This document shows, in pieces, positions 42,490 through 50,895 of a DNA stretch of 64,000 bases. The DNA is from Siphonobacter curvatus (GTDB lineage: Bacteria; Bacteroidota; Bacteroidia; Cytophagales; Spirosomataceae): NCBI RefSeq assembly GCF_002943425.1, contig NZ_PTRA01000001.1, positions 496,001-560,000 of the forward strand, written 5' to 3'. A program made the position numbers and the translations under genes. Every line of letters begins with the position of its first letter. Position 1 is the stretch's first letter. The notes under the pieces are model-generated. The model saw only the letters and a program-made list of their open reading frames with translations. It was not told where the DNA came from and made no database searches.

Positions 42490-43179
42490 CTAAGCTGATA
42501 CAGGTTGGTAGAGTACGTCCAGGAACTGGTTAGTCGCGGCCTGCAGGCGAGCGACGGCCCGATCCACCATGCCGTTCAGGATGGTCAGAAGGATGTACGC
42601 CAGGATACCAACGGCAAGTCCCGAAGCAGACGTGATCATTTTTTCGTAGATCCCGCCTGAGATCGTACCAATGCTCAGGTTATTGGAAACGGAAATGTCG
42701 TGGAAGGCCCGAATCATCCCGGCTACGGTACCCAAAAAGCCGAACATCGGAGCAATGGCCGCTACCGTACCTAGTAAACCCAGGTTTTTCTCCATGTACG
42801 AAAGTTCCAGCTGGGCCGTATTGCCCATGGCCTGTTCGATTTGGGGAATGGGCGTTCCGATGCGGGTGAGTCCTTTTTCCAGTACGCGGGATACGGCCGA
42901 CTGGTCGTTCCGGCAGAGCTGACGGGCCGCATTCAAATTACCGGATTGTACTAATCCCCAGAAACTGGCCTCGAAGGAGGCTCCCAGAGCGGTTGCTTTT
43001 TTGAGATACATCCAGCGTTCAACGAACAGATAGATCGTTACAAACAGCAGGACGGCGATGGGGATCATAATCCAGCCACCGGCGGCCAGCAAATCAATAA
43101 GGCTGATGGATTTTTCGGCTCCGGCAGCAGCAGGTGCAGCCGTCGAGTCGGCGGTCATGTTAAGTGTCTGTAACAGCAT
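42490..43179 (-). CDS. exbB: MotA/TolQ/ExbB proton-channel family protein
   Basis: This 229-aa three-TM protein has TM1 in the N-terminal third (DLLAAGGWIMIPIAVLLFVTIYLFVERW), a cytoplasmic loop with LEKGLTRIGTPIPQIEQAM, and the conserved TM2-TM3 block GLLGTVAAIAPMFGFLGTVAGMIRAF with SGLAVGILAYILLTIL, typical of ExbB/TolQ. It forms the pentameric stator around ExbD. The two genes form an operon that is divergent from the unknown lipoprotein gene at 43391. Confidence 0.93.
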   Translation of the reverse strand: MLLQTLNMTADSTAAPAAAGAEKSISLIDLLAAGGWIMIPIAVLLFVTIYLFVERWMYLKKATALGASFEASFWGLVQSGNLNAARQLCRNDQSAVSRVLEKGLTRIGTPIPQIEQAMGNTAQLELSYMEKNLGLLGTVAAIAPMFGFLGTVAGMIRAFHDISVSNNLSIGTISGGIYEKMITSASGLAVGILAYILLTILNGMVDRAVARLQAATNQFLDVLYQPVSA

Positions 43180-43356
43180 GCGTACGGAAAATCAAAAATG
43201 GTTGATGCTAAGTCCTTCTAAATACGAAAACAACGCGTAATTCTTGTACAAAGATAGATTGCAATGCGAAAATACTTTTCTAATACGCATTCAGGTGCGT
43301 CCGAAGAAAAAACTTTCGCGTAATTGCTTCGGATAAGTAACTGAAAGTACGGTTTT

Positions 43357-43364
43357 TAGTTTTG
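43357..43364 (+). promoter_or_regulatory. Putative -7 box for the lipoprotein gene
   Basis: TAGTTTTG is a perfect TAnnTTTG match, 26 bp before the ATG at 43391. No convincing -33 TTTG lies 19-21 bp upstream, so the promoter is only partly supported. Confidence 0.3.
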
Positions 43365-43390
43365 ATTTGGTTTTGCTTTTGACGTAACCT

Positions 43391-44188
43391 ATGCTGGGGG
43401 CTTTTCGAAATATAGTTTTATACGGGATTGTGGTTTTGCTAGTGTCAGCTTGCCAACGTCCAGAAGATCAATTCAATAAAGGCTGGATGACGCGTGATGT
43501 AGACGTCGAAAGCCCCACGGGAGTTCCTTCGGATTCAACCAGTGTCTTACCCCGTGAATCGTACCTTCGGTTTTACCCCGAAGGCCGACTGGCCTGCTAT
43601 ACGCGAAGGGGCAATTACCAGCTAATGGATTGGGAGCTGTCGGCGGATGCTCAGACCATTTACGTGAATCGGCAGGCTCTGGCTCTGCCCGCTTTGCAAT
43701 TGAGTGTCTATACGATTTTTCCCAGCTCCTGGTCGGCCCGCCTGCCCGGTAACGATTCCGTCCGGCTATTTAAATTCAGTACGGTATTTTCCCATCCCGA
43801 ACATGACCTGCTTCATCCCAATCAGAACAAATGGCGGTTTAAATCGACGCATCGACTGGCCGAAGCTGAGTTAAAGGCCAAGGTTGCCGGGCATATGCAA
43901 TACGCGGCCGATTACTTCGACATTGTCGTAAAACGCGAACAAGGCTATTTCGAACCTCGTTTTCTAAATCTGCCCGTTCGTTTTTACCAGGGAGCGATGG
44001 GAGTTCAGCGATTTAGCTCAACCCCAATGGCGTGGCGAAATTTATTCTACGACGATACCGAAGCCCTCAAAGCTCTGTCGTATTATCAGTTGGCTTTCAG
44101 ACAGCTACGGTATATTCCACAGGAGAAACAAATGCTCGTCGGACTACAGAAATCTTTCGAAAAAATGGCCACTTTTCTCAACGAATAA
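43391..44188 (+). CDS. Lipoprotein of unknown function
   Basis: I do not recognise this 265-aa protein. The signal peptide ends in a lipobox VSAC (Cys21). The mature part begins with a flexible acidic segment and continues with beta-rich stretches (ESYLRFYPEGRLACYTRRGNYQLMDWELS) resembling a small lipocalin-like or stress-response fold that reports an item's value against a template. A helical C-terminal half follows (HRLAEAELKAKVAGHMQYAADYFDIVVKRE; SYYQLAFRQLRYIPQEKQMLV). It lies 91 bp upstream of the large M16 peptidase gene on the same strand, suggesting but not proving a shared transcript. Confidence 0.6.
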   Translation: MLGAFRNIVLYGIVVLLVSACQRPEDQFNKGWMTRDVDVESPTGVPSDSTSVLPRESYLRFYPEGRLACYTRRGNYQLMDWELSADAQTIYVNRQALALPALQLSVYTIFPSSWSARLPGNDSVRLFKFSTVFSHPEHDLLHPNQNKWRFKSTHRLAEAELKAKVAGHMQYAADYFDIVVKREQGYFEPRFLNLPVRFYQGAMGVQRFSSTPMAWRNLFYDDTEALKALSYYQLAFRQLRYIPQEKQMLVGLQKSFEKMATFLNE

Positions 44189-44279
44189 TCCGGTGATACA
44201 ACCATTCACCCAGGCTCTCTAACTAGTTACCTAAAAGTTTCGTTTATTGCAGAAACTTAACAACCTAAACGAATTACCC

Positions 44280-47093
44280 ATGCGAGTGCGTCCAACCCTA
44301 TTACTTGGAATGGTGTTGCTGGCGGCTAATGTGTTAGCTCAGCAACTCAACCAGCCCATTCCCTTCGACCCCCAAACCAAAGTGGGCAAACTGCCCAACG
44401 GGTTGACCTACTACATCCGTAAAAACGCTGAACCCAAGAACCGGGCTCACCTCATGCTGGCCGTGAAAGTAGGAGCCATTCAGGAAGAGGATCCCGAAAA
44501 CGGACTGGCTCACTTTACCGAGCACATGGCCTTTAACGGGACTAAGAATTTCCCTAAGAACGAACTCGTCAGCTTTCTACAATCCAATGGGATCAAGTTC
44601 GGTGATGATCTGAACGCCTTTACCAGTTTCGAACAAACGGTATACTTTCTGCCCGTACCGACGGATTCGATGAAAGTGTTTTTACGAGCTTTTGACATTC
44701 TGGAAGACTGGTCACACGATCTGACCATGGACGAAACCGAAATCAACAAAGAGCGGGGCGTCATTTTGGAAGAACTGCGGGGCGGCAAGGGAGCTTCCCA
44801 GCGGATGCGGGATGAGTACTTCCCCGTCATCATGAACGGTTCGAAGTGGGGCAAGCGGAACGTCATTGGTACGGAGGAAATCCTGAAAAACTTCAAACCC
44901 GAAACGATTCGTAACTTCTACAAAACCTGGTATCAACCCCAGAATCAGGCCATCATTGCCGTGGGTGATTTTGATGTAGCACAGGTTGAAAAGATCATCA
45001 AAGAGAAGTTTGGAGCCATTCCGGCGGCCACGAGTCCCAAACCCTTGGGTGAATTCCCGATTCCGGCCAACAGCGATACGAAAGTGGCCATCGTAACCGA
45101 TAAAGAACAGCCGTACACGATTGTTCAGATTCTGACGCGACTGCCCGAGTTGAAAGAAAAGACCTTCGCCGATACCCGCGAGAAAATCAAGCGGTCTTTG
45201 TTCAACCAGATGTTGAATAGCCGCTTACAGGAATTGACGCAAAAAGCCGATCCTCCATTCCAGTACGGGTTTAGCTCCACGAGTAGCTTCCTGGGCAATT
45301 ACGATTCCTTTGTAAGTGTAGTGGTTGCGAAAAACGGCGGTATTGAAAAAGGGCTGAAAGCGGTACTGGACGAAAATGCTCGTGTGGCCAAGTTTGGCTT
45401 TACGGCTACGGAGCTGGAACGGGCCAAACAAAACCTGCTGACGGGTACCGAAAAACGCTTCAAGGAGAAAGATAAAACCAAGTCGGAAGCATTTGCGATG
45501 GAGTACATGAATGACTTCATCAATGATGTACCTTCCATGGGCGTAGAGAAAAACTTTGAATTTGTTAAAGCCGAATTGCCCGGTATTACGCTCGAAGAAG
45601 TGAATGCCTTACCTAAAACGCTGCTGACGAAGGAAAACCGGGCCGTTATTGTAATGGCTCCCGAAAAAGACAAGGCAACGCTTCCCAAAGAAGCTCAATT
45701 GCTGGACTGGATTGATAACTCCGGGCAGAATGTAACGGCGTACGTGGATGAAGTCATCTCTAAACCTTTGCTGGCGGCAGCACCCAAAGCGGGTAAAGTA
45801 ACCGCCGAAAAGCAGATTCCCGAAATTGGTGTAACGGAGCTAACGCTTTCCAATGGACTGAAAGTAGTACTGAAACCCACGGATTTCAAAAATGACGAGG
45901 TCCTGTTCCGTTCCTTCAGCTTTGGCGGAACTTCCCTGTACCCCTTAGCCGATTACATCGACGCTGATCAGTCCAATGTGATTGCCGCCCAGGGTGGGGT
46001 AGCGGAGTTCTCAGCGACGCAACTCAAAAAGTACCTGACGGGTAAAGTGGCTAATGTTTCTACCTACGTGGGCGAACTGACGGAGGGAATGAACGGCTCT
46101 TTCTCACCCAAAGATGCTGAGACGGCTCTGCAACTCATTTACGCGAATTTTGTAATGCCCCGTAAAGACCCGGAAGTCATCAAAGGGTATCTAGGGAATA
46201 TGAAAGATGAGCTAGAGCAGAAATTCGCAACTCCCGATCCGCAGGGCGTCTTTTTCGATACACTTTCTGCAGTATTGCATGGCTACAATCCCCGCTATAT
46301 GCCCATGAAGCCCGCCGATGTGGATAAAATCAACGTGGACAAAGCGATGCGTATTTACAAAGAACGCTTTGCGAATGCTTCGGATTTTACCTTCTTCTTC
46401 GTCGGAAATTTCAAGGTTGACGAATTCAAACCGCTGTTGGAAAAATACCTGGGTGGTTTGCCTAGTACGGGTAAAAAGGAAACGTACAAAGACCTGAACA
46501 TCCGTCCGCTGAAAGGCAAAGTCAACAAAACCGTCTATCGGGGGATTGACGACAAGGCAGCGGCTCAACTCGTGTACTCCGGCGATTTTGTGTACACGCC
46601 CGAAAATGAAACCAATCTGAGTGCCATCGAAGAGATTCTGAACATTAAACTCATCGACGAAATTCGGGAAAAGGAAAGTGGCGTATACTACATCTATGCT
46701 CAGGCCAGTGCCGAAAAATTACCGAAACCTCGTTATTCGCTGAGCATTGGTTACGGTACCAATCCGGGTCGTATTGATGAATTGGCTACCAAAACCCTGG
46801 CCATTCTGGAAGATATGAAGAAAAATGGACCTTCTCAGACGGATCTGGACAAGTACAAGATTGAAACCAAACGCCAACTGGAAGTACAGATGAAAGAGAA
46901 CCGTTTCTGGGCCAATAGCCTCTCTTCGAGCTATCAGAATGGAGAAGATCCCAAAGATGTACTGAAAGAAATGAAGCTGGTCGATCAAGTAACCGTCGCT
47001 TCGGTAAAAGCCATGGCCGCCAAGGTATTCGGTGGTAATCTGATTAAAGCCGTACTGCTGCCCGAGAAAAAGCAGGCCACGAGTAGTAAATAA
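44280..47093 (+). CDS. Full-length M16 zinc metallopeptidase (PqqL-like)
   Basis: This exported insulinase-family peptidase has about 937 aa and four M16 domains in one chain. The signal ends near NVLAQQ. The zinc motif is HFTEH (about 78-82) and the distal Glu is in KERGVILEELRGG. The second half lacks the motif and closes the chamber (EKQIPEIGVTELTLSNGLKVVLKP ... DEIREKESGVYYIYAQASA). Size and order match PqqL/pitrilysin-like enzymes of Gram-negative periplasm that degrade peptides. The ATG at 44280 is used; TTG 44247 would put 11 polar residues before the signal peptide. Confidence 0.93.
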   Translation: MRVRPTLLLGMVLLAANVLAQQLNQPIPFDPQTKVGKLPNGLTYYIRKNAEPKNRAHLMLAVKVGAIQEEDPENGLAHFTEHMAFNGTKNFPKNELVSFLQSNGIKFGDDLNAFTSFEQTVYFLPVPTDSMKVFLRAFDILEDWSHDLTMDETEINKERGVILEELRGGKGASQRMRDEYFPVIMNGSKWGKRNVIGTEEILKNFKPETIRNFYKTWYQPQNQAIIAVGDFDVAQVEKIIKEKFGAIPAATSPKPLGEFPIPANSDTKVAIVTDKEQPYTIVQILTRLPELKEKTFADTREKIKRSLFNQMLNSRLQELTQKADPPFQYGFSSTSSFLGNYDSFVSVVVAKNGGIEKGLKAVLDENARVAKFGFTATELERAKQNLLTGTEKRFKEKDKTKSEAFAMEYMNDFINDVPSMGVEKNFEFVKAELPGITLEEVNALPKTLLTKENRAVIVMAPEKDKATLPKEAQLLDWIDNSGQNVTAYVDEVISKPLLAAAPKAGKVTAEKQIPEIGVTELTLSNGLKVVLKPTDFKNDEVLFRSFSFGGTSLYPLADYIDADQSNVIAAQGGVAEFSATQLKKYLTGKVANVSTYVGELTEGMNGSFSPKDAETALQLIYANFVMPRKDPEVIKGYLGNMKDELEQKFATPDPQGVFFDTLSAVLHGYNPRYMPMKPADVDKINVDKAMRIYKERFANASDFTFFFVGNFKVDEFKPLLEKYLGGLPSTGKKETYKDLNIRPLKGKVNKTVYRGIDDKAAAQLVYSGDFVYTPENETNLSAIEEILNIKLIDEIREKESGVYYIYAQASAEKLPKPRYSLSIGYGTNPGRIDELATKTLAILEDMKKNGPSQTDLDKYKIETKRQLEVQMKENRFWANSLSSSYQNGEDPKDVLKEMKLVDQVTVASVKAMAAKVFGGNLIKAVLLPEKKQATSSK

Positions 47094-47116
47094 GAGAAAA
47101 TTCAGTACCCTAAAGA

Positions 47117-47159
47117 GCCGGATGAATGGAAGCATTGCGTAACCATTCGTCCGGCTTTT
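47117..47159 (+). terminator. Terminator after M16 gene
   Basis: GCCGGATGAATGG (47117-47129) pairs with CCATTCGTCCGGC (47143-47155) with one G-T pair, then TTTT. It lies 23 bp past the stop codon. Confidence 0.8.
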
Positions 47160-47267
47160 CTCTTAAATTTTATAGAAACTAGAGGGTAAATCCTGCCGGA
47201 GACCGTCTATTTGAAACATGCGGGTTGTTCTTCTAAACCTTAATTACCTCTTTACGCACCCAATGGT

Positions 47268-48596
47268 ATGAATATGAATCCTACACAGGTAAGCGATTCC
47301 CTGACGTCTACGAAAATGGGAAATTTCCGTTGGACGGTCGTGGCTTTACTCTTCTTCGCTACTACCATCAATTACGTTGACCGTCAGATTATTGGGTTAC
47401 TCAAGCCAACGCTGGAAAAAGAGTTCAACTGGACGGAATCCGATTACAGTCTGATCGTAACCTTCTTTTCGGCCGCGTATGCCGTGGGCTTGCTGTTGTT
47501 TGGACGAATTGTCGATAAAGTAGGTACGAAGATGGGATATACTATTTCCATCATATTCTGGAGTATTGCTGCCATGTTACACGCCTTGGTGAGTAGTACG
47601 GCCGGTTTTATCACCGTACGGGTATTATTAGGTTTAGGCGAAGCCGGAAACTTTCCCACCGCCATCAAATCCGTAGCCGAGTGGTTTCCTAAAAAAGAAC
47701 GGGCACTGGCCACGGGAATTTTTAACTCTGGAGCCAACATCGGAGCCGTGGTAGCTCCTATTATGGTTCCCTGGATTTTAGGCGTTTACGGCTGGGAAGC
47801 GGCGTTTTTAGCGACTGGTGCCATCGGTTTTGTATGGCTGGTGTTCTGGTTGGTATTATACGAAATACCCGCTCGTAAGAAAAACATGGACCCCACCGAG
47901 TACGCTCACATTCACAGTGACAGCGATCTGGCGGCGGCTACGGCTGAAACCGAAGGTGGTTCCGTATCCTGGGGCCGGCTGTTGGGCATTCGACAAACCT
48001 GGGCTTTCATTTTTGGTAAAATGCTTACCGATCCCATCTGGTGGTTTTTCCTGTTCTGGTTGCCTTCGTACTTTGCCGAACGCTTCCAGTTAGATCTGAA
48101 AAAGCCGAGTCTGCCACTGATCATCGTATATACGGCTACGACGATTGGTAGTATTGGTGGCGGCTATCTGTCGGGCTATTTTATCAAACGAGGTTTCCCC
48201 GTATTCAAGGCTCGTAAAACGGCGATGCTCATTTTTGCTCTGGCCGTCGTCCCCATCATCAGTGCTAAATACATCAACGATATTTGGGTAGCCGTGGCCC
48301 TGATTGGTCTGGCGGCAGCCGCTCACCAGGCCTGGAGTGCGAATATCTTTACGACTGCTTCGGATATGTTCCCCAAACGAGCCGTTAGTTCAGTGGTCGG
48401 CATGGGCGGTATGGCTGGTTCCATCGGCGGTATGCTTTTCCCGATTCTGATTGGCTATCTGCTAGATTACTACAAAGGACAGGGCAACATTGTCGCTGGT
48501 TACAACGTGGTATTTATCATTTGCGGTTTTGCCTATCTGGTGGCCTGGGGTGCCATGCACATCTTCGCTCCCAAAATGGAAGAGGTAAAACTTTAA
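47268..48596 (+). CDS. MFS transporter, hexuronate/ACS family
   Basis: This 442-aa 12-TM major facilitator of the anion:cation symporter family is close to hexuronate (ExuT-type) carriers. Seen: FRWTVVALLFFATTINYVDRQIIGLL in TM1, GRIVDKVGTKMGY after TM2, VLLGLGEAGNFPTAIKSVAEWFPKKERALATGIFNSG in TM4 (the ExuT-type signature) and the PTEYAHI central loop. Hexuronates such as galacturonate or glucuronate are the probable substrates, but gluconate-like sugar acids are possible. The next genes are an SGNH hydrolase and a 2-hydroxyacid dehydrogenase, not the standard uronate isomerase genes. Confidence 0.87.
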   Translation: MNMNPTQVSDSLTSTKMGNFRWTVVALLFFATTINYVDRQIIGLLKPTLEKEFNWTESDYSLIVTFFSAAYAVGLLLFGRIVDKVGTKMGYTISIIFWSIAAMLHALVSSTAGFITVRVLLGLGEAGNFPTAIKSVAEWFPKKERALATGIFNSGANIGAVVAPIMVPWILGVYGWEAAFLATGAIGFVWLVFWLVLYEIPARKKNMDPTEYAHIHSDSDLAAATAETEGGSVSWGRLLGIRQTWAFIFGKMLTDPIWWFFLFWLPSYFAERFQLDLKKPSLPLIIVYTATTIGSIGGGYLSGYFIKRGFPVFKARKTAMLIFALAVVPIISAKYINDIWVAVALIGLAAAAHQAWSANIFTTASDMFPKRAVSSVVGMGGMAGSIGGMLFPILIGYLLDYYKGQGNIVAGYNVVFIICGFAYLVAWGAMHIFAPKMEEVKL

Positions 48597-48628
48597 GTTG
48601 CATAAGCCAGTATTTTCCGGCTTTTTTG

Positions 48629-48662
48629 AAGGCGAATGAAACATCTTTCATTCGCCTTTTTT
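48629..48662 (+). terminator. Terminator after MFS gene
   Basis: AAGGCGAATGAAA (48629-48641) and TTTCATTCGCCTT (48646-48658) form a perfect 13-bp stem with a CATC loop and a run of six T. Confidence 0.9.
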
Positions 48663-48681
48663 CGTATTAAAACCTTTTTGC

Positions 48682-49335
48682 ATGAAAACCAAGTTATGGT
48701 ACGGATTGGTCTTAGCCCTTCTGGTTACGATTCAATCGTTCGCTCAACAGCAATTTGAAAAGGAAATTCAGGCATTTGAAACGCAGGACCAGACTACACC
48801 GCCGCCGAAAAATCCGATCCTGTTTGTGGGGAGTTCTACTTTTCGTCTGTGGTCGGATATGCAGGAGGCCTTTCCTGATCAGCCCATTATCAACCGGGGC
48901 TTTGGCGGTTCTACACTGACGGATGTCGTATATTACTACGATCGACTGATTCCCAAGTATAAGCCGAAACAGATCGTCATTTACTGTGGTGAAAACGACA
49001 TCGCTACGGGTAAGAACGCTAAGAATACCTACCTGGAATTTTTCAGATTGTACGGAAAAATCCGCAAGGATATGCCCCGAGTACCCTTGATTTTCATCTC
49101 AGCAAAACCGGCTCCTTCCCGCTGGGACAAACGCGAGGCTATGCAGGAATTTAATCGACTCGTCAGCTCTTTCTTGGATGGCGAAGAGGATGCCGATTAC
49201 CTGGATGTATGGCCCGTGATGCTAAATGAAAGTCTGCGTCCTGAACCCATCCTGTTCAAAGCCGACAGTCTTCACATGACGCCTGAAGGCTATCGCCGCT
49301 GGACCGAAGTGCTTAAACCTTTGTTAGTGGATTGA
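48682..49335 (+). CDS. Exported SGNH/GDSL-family hydrolase
   Basis: This 217-aa esterase-like protein has a signal ending about SFAQ (residue 22). SGNH blocks are present: block I as FVGSSTFRLW (Ser nucleophile), block II Gly in RGFGGSTLTDV, block III Asn in YCGENDIATG and block V as DSLHMTPEGY (Asp and His). Such enzymes deacetylate or de-esterify carbohydrates or act on lipid esters in the periplasm. The substrate is not determined; proximity to a hexuronate-type carrier would fit removal of acyl groups from uronic acid polymers, but this is inference. Confidence 0.9.
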   Translation: MKTKLWYGLVLALLVTIQSFAQQQFEKEIQAFETQDQTTPPPKNPILFVGSSTFRLWSDMQEAFPDQPIINRGFGGSTLTDVVYYYDRLIPKYKPKQIVIYCGENDIATGKNAKNTYLEFFRLYGKIRKDMPRVPLIFISAKPAPSRWDKREAMQEFNRLVSSFLDGEEDADYLDVWPVMLNESLRPEPILFKADSLHMTPEGYRRWTEVLKPLLVD

Positions 49336-49337
49336 AC

Positions 49338-49458
49338 AGTTTTGGGTTTTGAGCAACCGCTGTCGCTGTTTAGAGTTTTGAGTGGACGGACCTTCTAAAA
49401 GATGCGATGAACATTCAAAACCTAACTCAAAACGATCAACCCTTAACCCCAAACTCAG
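49338..49458. repeat. Inverted cluster of GTTTTGAG/CTCAAAAC words
   Basis: The left part (49338-49382) has AGTTTTGGGTTTTGAG and TTTAGAGTTTTGAG; the right part (49413-49458) has the complementary CATTCAAAACCTAACTC, CTCAAAAC and CTTAACCCCAAACTC. The same words make up the exbB-exbD inverted repeat. This looks like a degenerate dispersed intergenic element. Confidence 0.45.
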
Positions 49459-49464
49459 ATTTTT

Positions 49465-50421
49465 ATGAAGATTGTCTTACTAGACGGCTATACACTCAAT
49501 CCGGGTGATCTGGACTGGACTCCGCTGGAGCAGCTGGGTTCTTTCCAGGTATATGACCGGGTAAAGCCGGAAGAAGTGGTTGAAAAGGCGAAGGAAGCCG
49601 ATATCCTGCTGACCAATAAAGCAAAGATTACCCGGGAAGTGTTGGAGCAACTGCCCAACGTAAAATACATTGGCGTGACCGCCACGGGGTACAACATCGT
49701 TGATACCGAAGCCACCCGGGAACGGGGCATTCCGGTGACTAATGTGAGCGATTACAGCTCCCGGGCTGTAGCCCAGCACACCTTTGCCCTGATGCTGCAT
49801 TTCACGAACGACGTGGCTCGTCTGGGTGAATCGGTGCGAGCCAAAGCCTGGGCTCAAAGTCCAGATTTTTGCTATTCCTTTCAGCCGTTGACGGAGCTTT
49901 CCGGAAAAACGCTCGGACTGGTGGGTTTTGGAAGTATTGCCAAACAGGTTGCTCAGATTGGTCATGCGTTTGGCATGCGTATTATGGCCCATCGTCGGCA
50001 CGCGAAACCCGAATTAACCCACCCCTACGTGGAAATGGCCAGTCTGGAGGACGTGTTTCGGGAAAGTGATTTCGTTTCACTGCATTGCCCGCTCACGCCG
50101 GAAACGCAGGGGCTGGTAAACGCCGAACGCCTGAGCTGGATGAAATCCACGGCTTTGTTGATCAATACCGGTCGCGGTCCGTTAATCGTCGAGCAGGACT
50201 TGGCGGATGCTCTCAACGCGGGTACGATTGCCGGAGCGGGTCTGGATGTACTCTCCGTCGAGCCGCCCAGCCCGGATAATCCCCTGACCGAAGCTAAAAA
50301 CTGCCTCATTACGCCACATGTAGCCTGGCTGGCTTTCGAAGCCCGGCGGCGGTTGCTCCAGATGGCAGCCGATAATATCCGTGCTTTCATAAACGGTACA
50401 CCAATCAACGTGGTGAATTAG
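49465..50421 (+). CDS. D-2-hydroxyacid dehydrogenase (NAD-dependent)
   Basis: This 318-aa enzyme is of the D-isomer-specific 2-hydroxyacid dehydrogenase family (glycerate, phosphoglycerate and hydroxypyruvate reductase-like). The NAD motif is GLVGFGSIAKQV. Active-site elements are Arg in INTGRGPLIVE, Glu in LDVLSVEPP and His in ITPHVAWLAFEARR, which together make the usual Arg-Glu-His set. The N-terminal catalytic half includes ILLTNKAKITREVLEQLPNVKYIGVTATGYN. The substrate is not fixed; hydroxypyruvate/glycerate or glyoxylate fits the family best. It follows the SGNH gene after a repeat-bearing 129-bp gap. Confidence 0.9.
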   Translation: MKIVLLDGYTLNPGDLDWTPLEQLGSFQVYDRVKPEEVVEKAKEADILLTNKAKITREVLEQLPNVKYIGVTATGYNIVDTEATRERGIPVTNVSDYSSRAVAQHTFALMLHFTNDVARLGESVRAKAWAQSPDFCYSFQPLTELSGKTLGLVGFGSIAKQVAQIGHAFGMRIMAHRRHAKPELTHPYVEMASLEDVFRESDFVSLHCPLTPETQGLVNAERLSWMKSTALLINTGRGPLIVEQDLADALNAGTIAGAGLDVLSVEPPSPDNPLTEAKNCLITPHVAWLAFEARRRLLQMAADNIRAFINGTPINVVN

Positions 50422-50436
50422 AAAGTGATACATCAC

Positions 50437-50478
50437 AAATCCGAAGAAAAGTCAACTAGTAGACCTTTCTTCGGATTT
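50437..50478 (+). terminator. Terminator after hydroxyacid dehydrogenase
   Basis: AAATCCGAAGAAA (50437-50449) pairs perfectly with TTTCTTCGGATTT (50466-50478), with an inner GTC/GAC stem. It separates this gene from the BlaI-type repressor gene. Confidence 0.85.
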
Positions 50479-50508
50479 ATTTATCAATGGTATAACTAGT
50501 GAATTAAC

Positions 50509-50536
50509 TATTTTCGTAGATTTCCGAAAATTTCGG
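50509..50536 (+). promoter_or_regulatory. Promoter -7 box and dyad operator for the BlaI-type repressor
   Basis: TATTTTCG (50509-50516) matches the -7 pattern with one change and is the same octamer as before the oxoamine synthase. It overlaps ATTTTCG-N8-CGAAAAT (50510-50531), and the perfect palindrome CCGAAAATTTCGG (50524-50536) follows. The ATG is at 50541. I infer an autoregulatory operator. Confidence 0.45.
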
Positions 50537-50540
50537 ATGT

Positions 50541-50894
50541 ATGGTTATGGAAAAATTGACTCCCGCTGAAGAAACGGCCATGCTGACGCTCTGGCGATTG
50601 GAACGTGGTACCTTAGGCGTCATTCTAGAAGAAATGCCCGAGCCCAAACCGCATTACAACACCCTGGCTTCTGCTTTTAAAAACCTGGAGAAAAAAGGGT
50701 ACGTACTGTTTCGCCGATACGGAAATGTATACGAGTATTATCCGGCCGTAAGTCGCGAGCAAGTGGCGGATCGGATGGTAGAAGAGTACTTCGATGATTC
50801 GTACAAGAATCTGGTTACGCATTTTGCCAAGGAGCAAAAGATATCAGCTGAGGACCTGCGGGAAATTTTATCCATGATCGAAAAAGGCCAATAA
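50541..50894 (+). CDS. BlaI/MecI/CopY-family transcriptional repressor
   Basis: This 117-aa winged-helix repressor shows LTPAEETAMLTLWRLERGTLGVILEEM at the start and the recognition-helix region HYNTLASAFKNLEKKGYVLFRRYGNVYEYYPAVSREQ. The C-terminal dimerisation helix region (MVEEYFDDSYKNLVTHFAK) follows. In the BlaI family, proteolysis triggered by a membrane peptidase relieves repression; the next gene, 1 bp downstream, encodes exactly such a peptidase. No beta-lactamase gene is near. ATG 50541 and ATG 50547 are equivalent starts. Confidence 0.93.
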   Translation: MVMEKLTPAEETAMLTLWRLERGTLGVILEEMPEPKPHYNTLASAFKNLEKKGYVLFRRYGNVYEYYPAVSREQVADRMVEEYFDDSYKNLVTHFAKEQKISAEDLREILSMIEKGQ

Positions 50895-50895
50895 T

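Noticed and set aside
47268-50421. A complete hexuronate utilisation operon
   Set aside because: Only the carrier fits; uronate isomerase, KDG kinase and aldolase genes are absent, and strong terminators separate the genes.
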